A stretch of DNA of 39,474 bases from a virus. The stretch is taken from positions 1-39,474 of IMG/VR virus record IMGVR_UViG_3300035138_000024, one strand, 5' to 3'. Positions 21,664 to 30,830 of this stretch are shown here, in pieces (position 1 is the first letter of the stretch; every line of letters begins with the position of its first letter). A program made the position numbers and the translations under genes. The notes under the pieces were generated by a model, which saw only the letters and a list, made by a program, of their open reading frames with translations, was not told where the DNA came from and did not search any database.

Positions 21664-21924
21664 TTAAACCACCTCTACAAAGTTATAACATAAAGCCTCA
21701 TCAATTGTAATGTTAAATTGGTTAGATTTTTCTAAATAACATTGTTTTATCTTTGAAGAAATTTCTTTAGAATTAAATTTAGATAATTGTATTATTATAT
21801 TATCATCAGAAATTCTTATAATAATGCCATCAACGTAAATATCAGCATTAATTAATACTTTAACTTTTCTATGTAGCAATGCTTTATTAAAAATATTTTT
21901 CAAAATAATTAAGTTACTCATCAT
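21664..21924 (-). CDS. Hypothetical protein (86 aa)
   Basis: Begins MSNLIILKNIFNKALLHRK and has alternating strands VLINADIYVDGIIIRISDD, an Sm/SH3-like layout. It overlaps the previous gene by 11 bases, and GGAGGAGA immediately precedes the ATG pair. Function unknown. Confidence 0.65.
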   Translation of the reverse strand: MMSNLIILKNIFNKALLHRKVKVLINADIYVDGIIIRISDDNIIIQLSKFNSKEISSKIKQCYLEKSNQFNITIDEALCYNFVEVV

Positions 21925-22423
21925 TCTCCTCCTCTTCTGAATATAATTTTATATATCTTTCTAAGTCTGATATTAATAATTCATTCTCAGCTTCCTTGAA
22001 TCCATAATGAAAATAATATGCTTTTATTTCTGCTTTTGATCTTTTCAACAAATCAATAATAATATTATTATTACCAGGATAAAAATATTTTATTGAATTT
22101 AATGTTTTTCTATTTGCTTCTATATCATAATTATGTCCTAAATATTGGTATCTAATTCTAGAAGTTGACCAGTCTATTAAATCTTCATTTTTCCCGATAA
22201 AAAAAGTTGATTTACTTGGTGTTGCATCTGGACTAAAATATAAATATAAAGGCCACCATTTCCCAAAACATGGGAGCGGAAGTCTAAAGCAAATATATCC
22301 ATACTTTTTAGTATATATATTAATTCCCCAATGCATAGCATTACGCCCATAAATAGTTATATTAAAAATATTTATATGTCCAGATAAAAATTTGTATTTA
22401 AAATATTTACTTATCTTTGTCAT
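21914..22423 (-). CDS. Conserved phage protein of unknown function (169 aa)
   Basis: Contains a Trp/Pro/Gly-rich block: HWGINIYTKKYGYICFRLP, CFGKWWPLYLYFSPDATP and STFFIGK. I recall this pattern from gut Firmicutes phages and integrative elements, with no known function. Start: ATG 22423, 17 bases inside the end of the HTH gene, after GGGTGAG. The C-terminus is acidic and helical. Confidence 0.75.
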   Translation of the reverse strand: MTKISKYFKYKFLSGHINIFNITIYGRNAMHWGINIYTKKYGYICFRLPLPCFGKWWPLYLYFSPDATPSKSTFFIGKNEDLIDWSTSRIRYQYLGHNYDIEANRKTLNSIKYFYPGNNNIIIDLLKRSKAEIKAYYFHYGFKEAENELLISDLERYIKLYSEEEENDE

Positions 22424-22634
22424 TTTTCTCACCCAGTCCAAAAGATTTTAATACATCTTCTCTTATTCTCCACCCGCCACGTGGAGTTATTTTAAATGCT
22501 TTCAAATTACCATTTCTTATATATTTTCTAATAGTACTTTGACTTACCTTGAGAACTTTTGCGGCATCGCTGACGGTATAATATATCGTTTCTATTTCTT
22601 TTTCTATTAATCTTGTTATTTCATCATATTCCAT
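22407..22634 (-). CDS. Excisionase/MerR-type HTH protein (75 aa)
   Basis: TVSDAAKVLKVSQSTIRKYI followed by GNLKAFKITPRGGWRI is the winged HTH of the excisionase-like family (helix_turn_helix_17). No integrase is present, so it is more likely a regulator or replication/partition factor than an excisionase. It is the first gene of its operon and faces the TAGCAA repeat field across a 74-bp divergent promoter region. Confidence 0.85.
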   Translation of the reverse strand: MEYDEITRLIEKEIETIYYTVSDAAKVLKVSQSTIRKYIRNGNLKAFKITPRGGWRIREDVLKSFGLGEKNDKDK

Positions 22635-22660
22635 CTTAACACCTCTTGTTGTTTTTTATT

Positions 22661-22685
22661 ATTATATCATTCATCGTGTTATAAT
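22661..22685. promoter_or_regulatory. Divergent extended -10 promoters
   Basis: Minus strand TGATATAAT (plus coordinates 22661-22669) points to the HTH gene. Plus strand TGTTATAAT (22677-22685) points to the 39-residue gene at 22709. The two -10 elements are only 7 bp apart, so simultaneous use is unlikely and a bound protein could act as a switch. Confidence 0.5.
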
Positions 22686-22708
22686 AAAAATAAAAGGAGT
22701 CTTTTTTT

Positions 22709-22828
22709 ATGATAGATTTAAATAAAATTTCAAGTCTAGCAGATTTAAATTTTTTGCTAGAAGAAAATTTTTTGCTAGAGTTGGACCAGGAAATAATATT
22801 ATTTAAACCTAGCAAAAAAACTTTTTAG
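22709..22828 (+). CDS. Small plus-strand protein in the repeat field (39 aa)
   Basis: The ATG lies 9 bases after AAGGAG and about 17 bases after a predicted start of transcription. The product is acidic and Leu-rich, with a duplicated ADLNFLLEENFLLELDQE whose repeats come from TTTTTTGCTAGA units in the DNA. It is the only plus-strand frame between 16.4 and 39.5 kb with its own promoter and ribosome site. It may be a real peptide or only a leader through the iterons. Confidence 0.5.
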   Translation: MIDLNKISSLADLNFLLEENFLLELDQEIILFKPSKKTF

Positions 22829-23036
22829 TTAGCAAGCAATTATTTTTTTGCTAAAGTTCCAAGTTAGCAATAAAAATTTTTGCTAGGTTTAACTTTGCTA
22901 GATTAGTATTTTAGCTATTAGCAGAGTTTTTAAAAACTTATCAAGCAAGTTAAAGAAAGTTAGCAAGCAAAATATTATATTTTAAAATATGATATTAGCA
23001 AGGAAATAAAATAAACCTAGCAAAAACTTTGCTAGG
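22736..23036. repeat. TAGCAA/TTGCTA repeat field (14 copies)
   Basis: Fourteen copies of YTAGCAA(A/G) or its complement lie in 301 bp, starting at 22736, 22754, 22771, 22809, 22829, 22847, 22864, 22879, 22894, 22917, 22960, 22995, 23016 and 23028. Orientations are mixed, and GCAAGCAA and AAGCAAGT add partial copies. CCTAGCAAA/TTTGCTAGG forms the closing terminator stem. The density and mixed orientation resemble iterons, a partition site or a multi-operator. The 22829-23045 gap contains no gene. Confidence 0.8.
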
Positions 23037-23047
23037 TTTATTTTATT
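23005..23047. terminator. Terminator of the late structural operon
   Basis: Perfect 20-bp arms from AATAAAATAAACCTAGCAAA (23005-23024) and its complement (23028-23047) flank loop AAC. The outer part is AT-rich and the inner part uses two TAGCAA repeats. It overlaps the stop codon at 23046. Confidence 0.88.
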
Positions 23048-23384
23048 ATTTATTTTCTGTTGATGTTTCAATCCCTGGTTTTTTTTCTTTTTCTGGTTTT
23101 TCTTTTTTCCTTACAGTTAATTTAATATTATACTTTGTAATATAATCATGACAAACTTTATAAAATATTTTTTTATCTATACATGGCACTTTTGAATTAT
23201 TGCACCAATCAAGATATTTTTCATATATAGATTGAACAGTTATATTGTCCAATGTTGATGTATCTAAATTAGAAAAAAATTCATCAACTAGATTTGTTTT
23301 TTTTGAAAGAATTTCATTTATCATATCTGATAATAATAATAATTCCTCTTGTGTGTATGTCTTTAATTCTTCTATACTTATCAT
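23046..23384 (-). CDS. Winged-helix-like protein at the end of the tail operon (112 aa)
   Basis: Residues 45-95 (SIYEKYLDWCNNSKVPCIDKKIFYKVCHDY, quoted in part) follow the 'lYexYxxWCxxxgxxxlskkxFxxxl' pattern of the C-terminal DNA-binding domain of P4/D5-type primases and related phage proteins. The C-terminus is a Lys/Glu-rich tail. It directly abuts the TAGCAA field and could bind it. Placement after the spike gene is odd for a virion protein. GGAGG lies 8 bases before the ATG. Confidence 0.55.
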   Translation of the reverse strand: MISIEELKTYTQEELLLLSDMINEILSKKTNLVDEFFSNLDTSTLDNITVQSIYEKYLDWCNNSKVPCIDKKIFYKVCHDYITKYNIKLTVRKKEKPEKEKKPGIETSTENK

Positions 23385-23400
23385 TTTTTACCTCCTACAA

Positions 23401-24105
23401 CTAATAATTATGGTTAATTTTTATAAATCTTAAATAACTACCACTTTTTAGTATTGTATTGTCTGCACTATTTACCCTCTGTGACCATCTCATTTGAAGA
23501 GTTCCAGCATCTTCATCAGTGCTTAATAACATTTTTTCCCAAATACTTATCTCTCCGCTATCATCAACACCAAAACCAACATCACTACTAAGTGCATAAT
23601 TTTGGTTAAGCATTGTCATATTACCATAACTTGTCATTCCAGTATATGGACCAAGTACTATTCTTCCATCCCCCATTAATGCCGTTATATTTGAAGTATC
23701 CCAGTCAATTTTTATATCTGGATCGACTGAGTCGGCCGCAACAATAAACCATGCATCGACTTCATATATTCCATATGGAGGTAGAGTTAAAACGAGGTGA
23801 GGATCATTAGAAACGGTTGTAGTGCTGTTCCTTGACGTGTCGGCACTTTTTATTACATAGTCAATATATCCTATTGGATATGAATTTGATTGAATCACAC
23901 ACAAAGCAATAAGTTGATCTTGAAGTTTTGTCAATAATAATCTACTCCCAAGAGCAACACCATGTAAATTACTAGTTGGGACGACATTAATTGAATCATC
24001 TGTCGGTATTATTTTTACTTGTAGAGGGTTTAAATTTGAAACTGTTCCAGTCAAATAATTTGATTCATTGTTTTTATTTAGTTCTTTAAAAAAATCATGT
24101 ATCAT
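23401..24105 (-). CDS. Tail spike / receptor-binding protein (234 aa)
   Basis: Residues 15-75 (YLTGTVSNLNPLQVKI, LGSRLLLTKLQDQ) look like the OB-fold insert domain of baseplate spikes. After a linker, residues 90-234 (TTTVSNDPHLVLTLPPYGIY... LQMRWSQRV... GSYLRFIKI) resemble a TNF/C1q-like trimeric tip. It is encoded just after the hub, overlapping it by 11 bases. Likely the receptor-contact protein of the tail tip. Confidence 0.75.
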   Translation of the reverse strand: MIHDFFKELNKNNESNYLTGTVSNLNPLQVKIIPTDDSINVVPTSNLHGVALGSRLLLTKLQDQLIALCVIQSNSYPIGYIDYVIKSADTSRNSTTTVSNDPHLVLTLPPYGIYEVDAWFIVAADSVDPDIKIDWDTSNITALMGDGRIVLGPYTGMTSYGNMTMLNQNYALSSDVGFGVDDSGEISIWEKMLLSTDEDAGTLQMRWSQRVNSADNTILKSGSYLRFIKINHNY

Positions 24106-25771
24106 CTACAACCCTCCTTATGATAGAGTTAACTAGTTTTCCGGTACTTAATGTTATTTTCATACTTTCAATTTTGTATGTATAATCCAAATCAAGCAAT
24201 TCATTTTTAAAATTAAAACAATCACCATTGAATGGTATCCCATCGTTAAACCTTCCAAAGACTAAAGCATGTTTATAATTTATGCTTTCTTCGATTTCTG
24301 TCATTTTTCTTAGTTCACGTTCTGCGCGGCTGTCAACATAAGATTGACTTGTTGCTTCACTATTAAAGACTTTTGTTATATACCTTGAAATATTAGTATA
24401 ACTAAAATCAATATCTTCCAAATCAATGTCTTCAAAAGTAAGCTCTTTGTATAATGGTTCTGTATCTTGAGTCAATTGCCTTGCTATAATCACAACCTTA
24501 TTATATATATCTGCATAATCTTTTCTTTGTAATATTCCAGATGCATACAATGATTTGCTATCATCATTGAAATTCCAAATAATATTTGGAATTTCAGACC
24601 ATGGCATGGATCTAAATATACCTTTTCCACTTGCCCAAATTGGATAATAATTTATTTTATTTAATAAACTGTTTACAATAAATAATTTACTTTTGCCTAA
24701 TTCATAACTAGCATCTTCTGCAAGTGTTTCGGAAGATGCTGGTATATTATAAATAACCCATGAGCCAACACTATCTAAAATAGATTCTATTGTTGTTACA
24801 ACATTAGTTCCGGCCGAATAAGTTACCGATGTTGTAATTTTATCTTGTTGCAAGGCATAAGTAAGGTCATACCCATAAATTGGCCTTTCAATAACCTTCC
24901 CATCGCTTGATCTAGTTGGTGATAACAACATATAAGTTCCAAGTGGGAACTTATATGTTATTTCCTTATATACTGTACAATACCATACTCTTATTAAATC
25001 TGATAAATAATTTAAATTTGCATTATCATTTATAGTTAGATTACAAGTTCCTATTATTTTTCTATCAAAATTAATACTTATATCACCGCCTGGTCTTACT
25101 AAGTTTTCTAAATATCCGGCGTGATTATATTCACCATCTGATAAACTTAATTTTTCATATTCATAATACTCTAACCTATTATCCTGCAAAATTTGCTCTA
25201 AAGTATATTCAACTGGTGGTTCATATTTGATAGTAAGTTTTTGATAACTTGCAGTCTCAAAACTATCAATATCTGCCCCACTATCAGAAGTTTCTTTTTG
25301 TGTATTTGTTGTAAAGAAAACAATATTATTTAATGCTTGCCAATCTCCACGATTAATTAATTCTTGAACAATGTTAGTAACTTCATATTCTGCGTTTTGC
25401 CAATCAGCATAATCATCTTGATGTAAACTAATAAAGTTTTCAGTAGGTGTCATTGCATTAAATTCGCTGTAATCTGTGGGAATATTGTAATCAATATTCC
25501 CATGTAATTCTGTCTCTACATATCCGTTATCAATTCTTGTCCAAAAAAAAGATAATGAAGCACTAACAATATTAGAACCTTGTGGAATGTCTATATTATC
25601 AAAACCTATAAATATATCGCAATCACCATCATCATAATATATATCCCATCCAAGTAATAAAAATTGTGTATTTTTTGAAAAGTCAAGAGTATCATAAGTT
25701 ACATATCCGTCATTATCTCCACTTGATACATATGTTTCATTTAAAAATCTTTTTATTTCTGCCTCTGCCAA
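24095..25771 (-). CDS. Tail hub/Tal protein with N-terminal DNRLRE-like domain (TTG start)
   Basis: A 558-residue protein. Residues 1-185 form a beta-sandwich with DTLDFSKNTQFLLLGWDIYY and a LNNIVFFTTN segment, like DNRLRE/CBM96-type domains that bind carbohydrate. Residues 190-558 look like a gp27-type baseplate hub (GTYMLLSPTRSSDGKVI, a DAxYELGKSKLFIVNSLLNKI block, ASGKGIFR). The TTG at 25771 follows GAGGTGG. A glycan-binding head on the hub is uncommon and suggests surface attachment at the tail tip. Confidence 0.75.
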   Translation of the reverse strand: MAEAEIKRFLNETYVSSGDNDGYVTYDTLDFSKNTQFLLLGWDIYYDDGDCDIFIGFDNIDIPQGSNIVSASLSFFWTRIDNGYVETELHGNIDYNIPTDYSEFNAMTPTENFISLHQDDYADWQNAEYEVTNIVQELINRGDWQALNNIVFFTTNTQKETSDSGADIDSFETASYQKLTIKYEPPVEYTLEQILQDNRLEYYEYEKLSLSDGEYNHAGYLENLVRPGGDISINFDRKIIGTCNLTINDNANLNYLSDLIRVWYCTVYKEITYKFPLGTYMLLSPTRSSDGKVIERPIYGYDLTYALQQDKITTSVTYSAGTNVVTTIESILDSVGSWVIYNIPASSETLAEDASYELGKSKLFIVNSLLNKINYYPIWASGKGIFRSMPWSEIPNIIWNFNDDSKSLYASGILQRKDYADIYNKVVIIARQLTQDTEPLYKELTFEDIDLEDIDFSYTNISRYITKVFNSEATSQSYVDSRAERELRKMTEIEESINYKHALVFGRFNDGIPFNGDCFNFKNELLDLDYTYKIESMKITLSTGKLVNSIIRRVVDDT

Positions 25772-28105
25772 TTATTCCACCTCGATTCTATTAAAAGTTA
25801 TACTCAATTGGTAAGCTTCATTATCTTTTTTTCTTACATTTCCATCAATAATCGAAATAGGGAACCATCGCCCTAACCAATCACGATAAAATATATTAGA
25901 ATTACTATTTAAAATAATTAAAACATCATCATAATTATCAATTAATAAATCACCTGAAAAACTAATATTTTGATGTTCTAATGTTCCTTTATATTCAACT
26001 GGGTATGTTCTGCCTTCATATTTATTTACAGTTGTGTCAATTCCAATCCTTTCATTTAATGAAGTATCACCAATTATTTTCAGATAGTCTTCGTAGTTTG
26101 TTCCCGTATTAAAATAAAATTCCCCTGTCTTTGATATTGTTATTGAGTCGGATGAACTTGAAGCAATAGAAGGCGTCGCACTTATAGCATCAACATAATA
26201 ATAAGTAGTTCCATTAATTAATGGTATATAATCAGTTACTGCGGTATTAGTTTCAATTTCATCCTGTACAATTTCATAAGTAATACCACCATCAACAGAC
26301 CTATATAATACATTGTATTCCGTTGCTACTTCGTCACCTTCTGGACTCGGATTATCTATAGTAATAACAGCCGTTCCGTCTTGACCTTCTTCAATTGATA
26401 TTGTAGGAGTAGATGGTACATAAAAATCCGTTGTAAACTCAACCTCGTCTAGTTCGCTCCATAATCCAGTTGATTCTTTAACTAATAAACTAACCTTATA
26501 ATTAGTTGCATCACTTAATCTTGTTATAAAAGTTGTTGTTGTTGCATCATTTGAGCCCTGTCTTGTTTCTAAAAGTATATCATTTTCATCATACAACGAT
26601 GCAACATATTGTACTTGTACATTACTCTCATCTTGACTATATGACCATTCTATAGTCAAAAAACTATAGGCATAATCATCAATACCATTAGGTGTTGTTA
26701 TTGTTCCCTCTGGTGGAGTGCTTAATGTAAAGCTTCCCAAAGTATATCCGGATCCTTCATAATATCCGGAGCCATCCGTTGACTCTCCCCCAGTTGTAGC
26801 GGCTCCCCAAGTTCTAACCTCATATTCCCATCTACCAACCGAAAAAGATGAAGTACTTATATTAATACTTCCCTCAGAAGTAGCATATTTATTTAAATAT
26901 AAAGACCATGCTCCCCCTTCTTCTCTAAATCTTATACTAACATATGTTTGTTCGGATCCATCTTGTGGGTTATGAGTCCATGAAATCGGTATAGGTCCAT
27001 CAATGTCAATTGCTTCATAATCAACAGGCTCAATATTAGTCGGAGGGTTTGGATATACAAGTATTTGAACTATATTACTTTCTACATAATCAGACGAAAG
27101 AGCGTTTGGTGTTGTAGTTGTCGCTTTAACCCTATATTGATTATAATTTGCCGGGCTATTATCTGTATAACTTTCACTATTAGCCGCTATACTACTACTT
27201 AAAGTTGAATAACTTCCCCATGAAATACCATCCGTTGAAGTTTTTCTTTGTATTGTGAAATTATCTTCATTTCTTGCCTCATCTTCCCAATTTATTTCGA
27301 CCGTAGTCCCTACTCTTACAGCCTCTACGCTAGAAGGTGAGTCAGGCGTTGTGTTTATATCATCAGTATTTGAATAACTTGAATATCCGGCTGTATTTTT
27401 TGCCCTAATTTTATAAATATAGTGTCTGTTTGCTCTTGTTGACGTATCTGTGTAACTTGTTGCCGAACCTGATAACGTTGCTTTTAAATAATATGATAAT
27501 GTGACATTGTCATATCTATATAAATATTGATTATCATAAGGTTGATCGCTGGATGAATTTCTAGTCCATGTTATTGTTTGACTAGAATCGCTATTTCTAG
27601 AGACTGATAAACTTGTTGGAGCACTTGGAGCAGTTATATAAAAAGCCCCAACATACATTTCGCGGCCTGAATGTGTAGAATATCCTGACATTGTTGATAT
27701 ACTTGGAAAACTAGATGTATTAGTTTTCCTATAAGCGTCTTGACCGCTTGAAACTGTTCCGGCTATATGTCCACCTGTTGGATTTCTATATAAACCGACC
27801 CAATAAGTACCACTAGATAAATATTTAGGTGTTATTGTTTTAGTGTGCCAATCTTGGCCACCTGGTGTTTGAGTACCTGACCCCATACTAAAAGTGCTAG
27901 TTTGCTGTAAAACTGATCCCCCGGCGTTCCAAATTGCAAACCTAGTTGATACGCTTGATCCATTTCCTGCGGCATATACTTTTAACTGAGTAACTGCACA
28001 ATCATAAGGCAAACTTACCGCCGATGCATGTTGATTTAATGTGTTAACACCACTCCATGTATATGTTGGCGGCGTTCCACTTCCTACGCTATATACCCAA
28101 GGCAC
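25772..28105 (-). CDS. Distal tail protein with Fn3 repeats (777 aa, GTG start)
   Basis: Residues 1-155 are a beta-sandwich (VTQLKVYAAGNGSSVSTRFA). Residues 158-640 hold about five fibronectin-III repeats (for example APTSLSVSRNSDSSQTITW and SVEAVRVGTTVEINW). The last 115 residues (HQNISFSGDLLIDNYDDV, FYRDWLGRWFPISI) look like the belt domain of a distal tail protein. Fn3 arrays in tail proteins are usually surface-exposed and bind cell-wall sugars weakly. GTG 28105 follows GGGGGGTG. Confidence 0.8.
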   Translation of the reverse strand: MPWVYSVGSGTPPTYTWSGVNTLNQHASAVSLPYDCAVTQLKVYAAGNGSSVSTRFAIWNAGGSVLQQTSTFSMGSGTQTPGGQDWHTKTITPKYLSSGTYWVGLYRNPTGGHIAGTVSSGQDAYRKTNTSSFPSISTMSGYSTHSGREMYVGAFYITAPSAPTSLSVSRNSDSSQTITWTRNSSSDQPYDNQYLYRYDNVTLSYYLKATLSGSATSYTDTSTRANRHYIYKIRAKNTAGYSSYSNTDDINTTPDSPSSVEAVRVGTTVEINWEDEARNEDNFTIQRKTSTDGISWGSYSTLSSSIAANSESYTDNSPANYNQYRVKATTTTPNALSSDYVESNIVQILVYPNPPTNIEPVDYEAIDIDGPIPISWTHNPQDGSEQTYVSIRFREEGGAWSLYLNKYATSEGSINISTSSFSVGRWEYEVRTWGAATTGGESTDGSGYYEGSGYTLGSFTLSTPPEGTITTPNGIDDYAYSFLTIEWSYSQDESNVQVQYVASLYDENDILLETRQGSNDATTTTFITRLSDATNYKVSLLVKESTGLWSELDEVEFTTDFYVPSTPTISIEEGQDGTAVITIDNPSPEGDEVATEYNVLYRSVDGGITYEIVQDEIETNTAVTDYIPLINGTTYYYVDAISATPSIASSSSDSITISKTGEFYFNTGTNYEDYLKIIGDTSLNERIGIDTTVNKYEGRTYPVEYKGTLEHQNISFSGDLLIDNYDDVLIILNSNSNIFYRDWLGRWFPISIIDGNVRKKDNEAYQLSITFNRIEVE

Positions 28106-28111
28106 GATTAT

Positions 28112-29878
28112 TCACCCCCCATAAGATAAAGTAGTATTTTTAAAATTATTTATAATATTAATAAAGCTTGTCATATCTTCAATATTTTTTGGATCAATTA
28201 TGACATTTTCTATTATAATTTGCTCTGTTTTTTGTCCAGGTATTAAATTATTATATCCTTGTGCATTATTAATCATTTGCTTTGATTCTTCATTACTATA
28301 AACCGAAGATCCTTGAGGCAAATATACTAATTCCGGTCCTCTTTCTCCTACAACTGCCAATGTATCTGTACTTAAATTCCTAACACCATCAGCAAAACCG
28401 GGGAGCCAATCCGGAGGCGATGGGAATTTTAAATTTGCGACTTTGTTTATAACTCTTCCTACAGAATCGACAATTCCATCAAAACCGTCGGCTATTCCAT
28501 TTGTAAAACTATCAAAATCTTTTTTTACCCCAATAAAAAAATCAACTAATCTATCTATACTATCAATCATTTCATCCATGGCATCATTAAATTCATCTAC
28601 AGCGTCCTCTTTCCAATCTCCTAATATTTTTAATGCAGATTTTTTAAATTCATTAAATTTTTTCTTTGCTCCTTCTTCCCAATCATCAAGCAAATCATCA
28701 AAATCATCCAAACCATCTTCTATAGCTACATTAGATTCATTAAAAAATTTAATAATTTTTTTTGTAAGGTCTTCTAACATTTCTCCCAATGGTTTTAATT
28801 TGTTTACTTCAAAATCTCTTTTAAATAGTTCCCACTCTTCACTTAAAGTATCTGTTTTTGTTTCTATTAATTTATCCATGGTTCCCTTTGTTGCTGTTAT
28901 ATCTCTTTGAACACCTAAAGCCGCATCACTTATTTTACCCCCTGTATCTTCCCACATGGTACCGAATAATTCCGTTCCGATTCTATTTTTTTCTAATGGA
29001 TCCTCAATACTGTCAAGAGCCTCCCAAATCTTTATACTCATATCTTCAGCGGCTTGACCTCCTTCTTTATATGCTTGATTGACTTCTTTTACATTAAGAC
29101 CTAATTCTTTAAAAAAATCTTTGCTACCTTTTTGATCCTCAGCCAATTCCATAACTCTAATTTGATATTCTTTTATTCCATCTAAAAGAAGATCATAGTT
29201 AAATATTCCCTGTTCTTGACCTTCTAATAAAATATTTAACATATCATTTTCATCAAATCCTAATTGTTCCAATTTTACAGAATACTCATTAAACAAATCT
29301 AATAAGTCGCCGCCAACATTTAAATTTTCTTGATATCCTCTTGCTATTAAATCAAATGCCTCATCGTGAGTCATTCCAAATATTTTTACTAAATTATCGA
29401 CTGTTCTAATTGTCTCTCCGTAATCAGTCTCTAATTTATCGCTTAAAGCCATTGTTTTTTCTGTTTGTTCATCTAATGCATCATTAGTTGCCCCTGTTTG
29501 CCTATGTACATCTGCAATTGCATCGGCAACATCTTCTATATTTTCACCATATCCACCTAAATAAATATCTTGCATAGATTGGTTGAACATTTTCATTTCC
29601 TCAGTTGTAGCATTAGTTTCAAAACTGAGGTCTCCTAATGTATCTTTCCATTTTTGCGAAAATTCCCAGCTTTCTTTTAATGCCGCAATTACTAATGTGC
29701 TTAATGTTCCAGCTAATGCAGCGGCCCCAAGTTCAACCCCTCCAAAAGTTTCTATAAGATCTTTAAATTTATTACCTGACCCCTCGGCTGAATTACCGAT
29801 ATCATTCATTCTTTGCTCAATGTCGCCATCTTCTCTAATGGCGACACTTCCATAAACTCTAAATATCTCCTGAGCCAT
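28112..29878 (-). CDS. Tape measure protein
   Basis: A 588-residue, largely helical protein. It has an N-terminal glycine-rich hydrophobic stretch (LGAAALAGTLSTLVIAALK) around residue 52, a PhageMin_Tail-like core (TNDALDEQTEKTMALSDKL, VDNLVKIFGMTHDEAFDLI), and a C-terminal FADGVRNLSTDTLAVVGERG PELV block typical of tape measures. At the usual 0.15 nm per residue it predicts a tail near 90 nm, a short siphovirus tail. AGGAGG precedes the ATG. Confidence 0.9.
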   Translation of the reverse strand: MAQEIFRVYGSVAIREDGDIEQRMNDIGNSAEGSGNKFKDLIETFGGVELGAAALAGTLSTLVIAALKESWEFSQKWKDTLGDLSFETNATTEEMKMFNQSMQDIYLGGYGENIEDVADAIADVHRQTGATNDALDEQTEKTMALSDKLETDYGETIRTVDNLVKIFGMTHDEAFDLIARGYQENLNVGGDLLDLFNEYSVKLEQLGFDENDMLNILLEGQEQGIFNYDLLLDGIKEYQIRVMELAEDQKGSKDFFKELGLNVKEVNQAYKEGGQAAEDMSIKIWEALDSIEDPLEKNRIGTELFGTMWEDTGGKISDAALGVQRDITATKGTMDKLIETKTDTLSEEWELFKRDFEVNKLKPLGEMLEDLTKKIIKFFNESNVAIEDGLDDFDDLLDDWEEGAKKKFNEFKKSALKILGDWKEDAVDEFNDAMDEMIDSIDRLVDFFIGVKKDFDSFTNGIADGFDGIVDSVGRVINKVANLKFPSPPDWLPGFADGVRNLSTDTLAVVGERGPELVYLPQGSSVYSNEESKQMINNAQGYNNLIPGQKTEQIIIENVIIDPKNIEDMTSFINIINNFKNTTLSYGG

Positions 29879-29891
29879 AAGTTACACCTCC

Positions 29892-30230
29892 TTAATACTG
29901 TTTTATTTCTTTAGTCTTTTCAACCATAATTTTAATATGATTATCCTTGTGTGCTGTATTTTTTGGTTCTCCCGCTATTTCATATGTATTATTTTCATAT
30001 ACTAAAAAATCACCCATTTTAATATTAAAATCATCACAATAAAAATTATATTGCGTTTTTACTGTAAATTTACCCGCTGTATATCCTGTTATATCTGTTT
30101 GGCTTCCAATATACCCATTTATATTAGTATCTTCATATGATGTTATTTTTGGCCTGCCTGTGTCTGTATCATCCCAAACTGGTCTTTTCCTCACACAAGG
30201 AACAAAGAACTTTCTAATTCCTCTTGCCAT
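29892..30230 (-). CDS. Head-closure-like protein (112 aa)
   Basis: Beta-rich, with TDITGYTAGKFTVKTQYNF, KMGDFLVYENNTYEIAG and a basic end, in the manner of SPP1 gp16 head-completion proteins. Start is ATG 30230 after AGGTGG; upstream GTGs overlap that site. It follows the connector gene by 2 bases, as head-closure genes do, but both lie beside the tape measure rather than next to the capsid. Exact CACACAAGGA copies lie at 29945 and 30192. Confidence 0.6.
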   Translation of the reverse strand: MARGIRKFFVPCVRKRPVWDDTDTGRPKITSYEDTNINGYIGSQTDITGYTAGKFTVKTQYNFYCDDFNIKMGDFLVYENNTYEIAGEPKNTAHKDNHIKIMVEKTKEIKQY

Positions 30231-30232
30231 TT

Positions 30233-30829
30233 TTACCACCACCTACAAATATTATATACTTTGAAAAAATCATATAAATAAGCGTGTTTATAATCAATTA
30301 AGTCACCTAATATCATCGAAGGTAAACCATTTACCATTTTAGTATCTGCTAAACTATAACTATAATCATCTATAGATTCACTTTTTACCCCAGGAGTAAA
30401 ATTTTCTAACCTATAGCCTATTGCTTGAGATATTGGAATTTTTAAATCCTCTGGATAATTAACCAAACAAATAACAATACTTCTAGATAAATCCTCATCT
30501 TTTAAAGTTCTTAAACTATTTATTTTTAGATATCCTGTCCCAATTTCATCTATTAAATAAACACCATCATTCATTAAACTACCATAAACTCTAATATAAT
30601 TATTGATAGATAAATCATAATTTTCTATATTAGTCATTTCTATTTTATATTCACTTGAATTAAATGATATTGAAGTACTCATAATATAATTAAAATCTTC
30701 ATGTAAAAAGTGATTTCTGCAATGTTTTATTATTGAGTCTTCACATTTAGGAATCAAAGAATTAATCAAAGAGTCTTTTGTATTATCACTTATTTGTAAT
30801 AATGTCTTAACTTCCTCTAAACTAATCAT
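30233..30829 (-). CDS. Head-tail connector, gp15/gp6-like (198 aa)
   Basis: The N-terminus SLEEVKTLLQISDNTKDSLI, then INSLIPKCEDSIIKHC, and the late GVKSESIDDYSYSLAD are hallmarks of phage connector proteins that sit under the portal. An insert of about 70 beta-rich residues lies between the two halves. Its usual place is directly after the capsid gene; here 6 kb of genes intervene. Confidence 0.8.
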   Translation of the reverse strand: MISLEEVKTLLQISDNTKDSLINSLIPKCEDSIIKHCRNHFLHEDFNYIMSTSISFNSSEYKIEMTNIENYDLSINNYIRVYGSLMNDGVYLIDEIGTGYLKINSLRTLKDEDLSRSIVICLVNYPEDLKIPISQAIGYRLENFTPGVKSESIDDYSYSLADTKMVNGLPSMILGDLIDYKHAYLYDFFKVYNICRWW

Positions 30830-30830
30830 T

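Noticed and set aside
22407-22634. Excisionase of an integration module
   Set aside because: The HTH family includes excisionases, but no tyrosine or serine integrase and no attachment-site-like duplication could be found.
22736-23036. CRISPR array
   Set aside because: The repeats are about 8 bp, mixed in orientation and irregularly spaced, with no uniform spacers and no cas genes.
28443-28910. A 155-codon plus-strand frame inside the tape measure gene
   Set aside because: Ser/Phe/Ile-rich antisense of Asp/Lys/Glu codons, with no ribosome site and no promoter; the minus-strand tape measure is secure.
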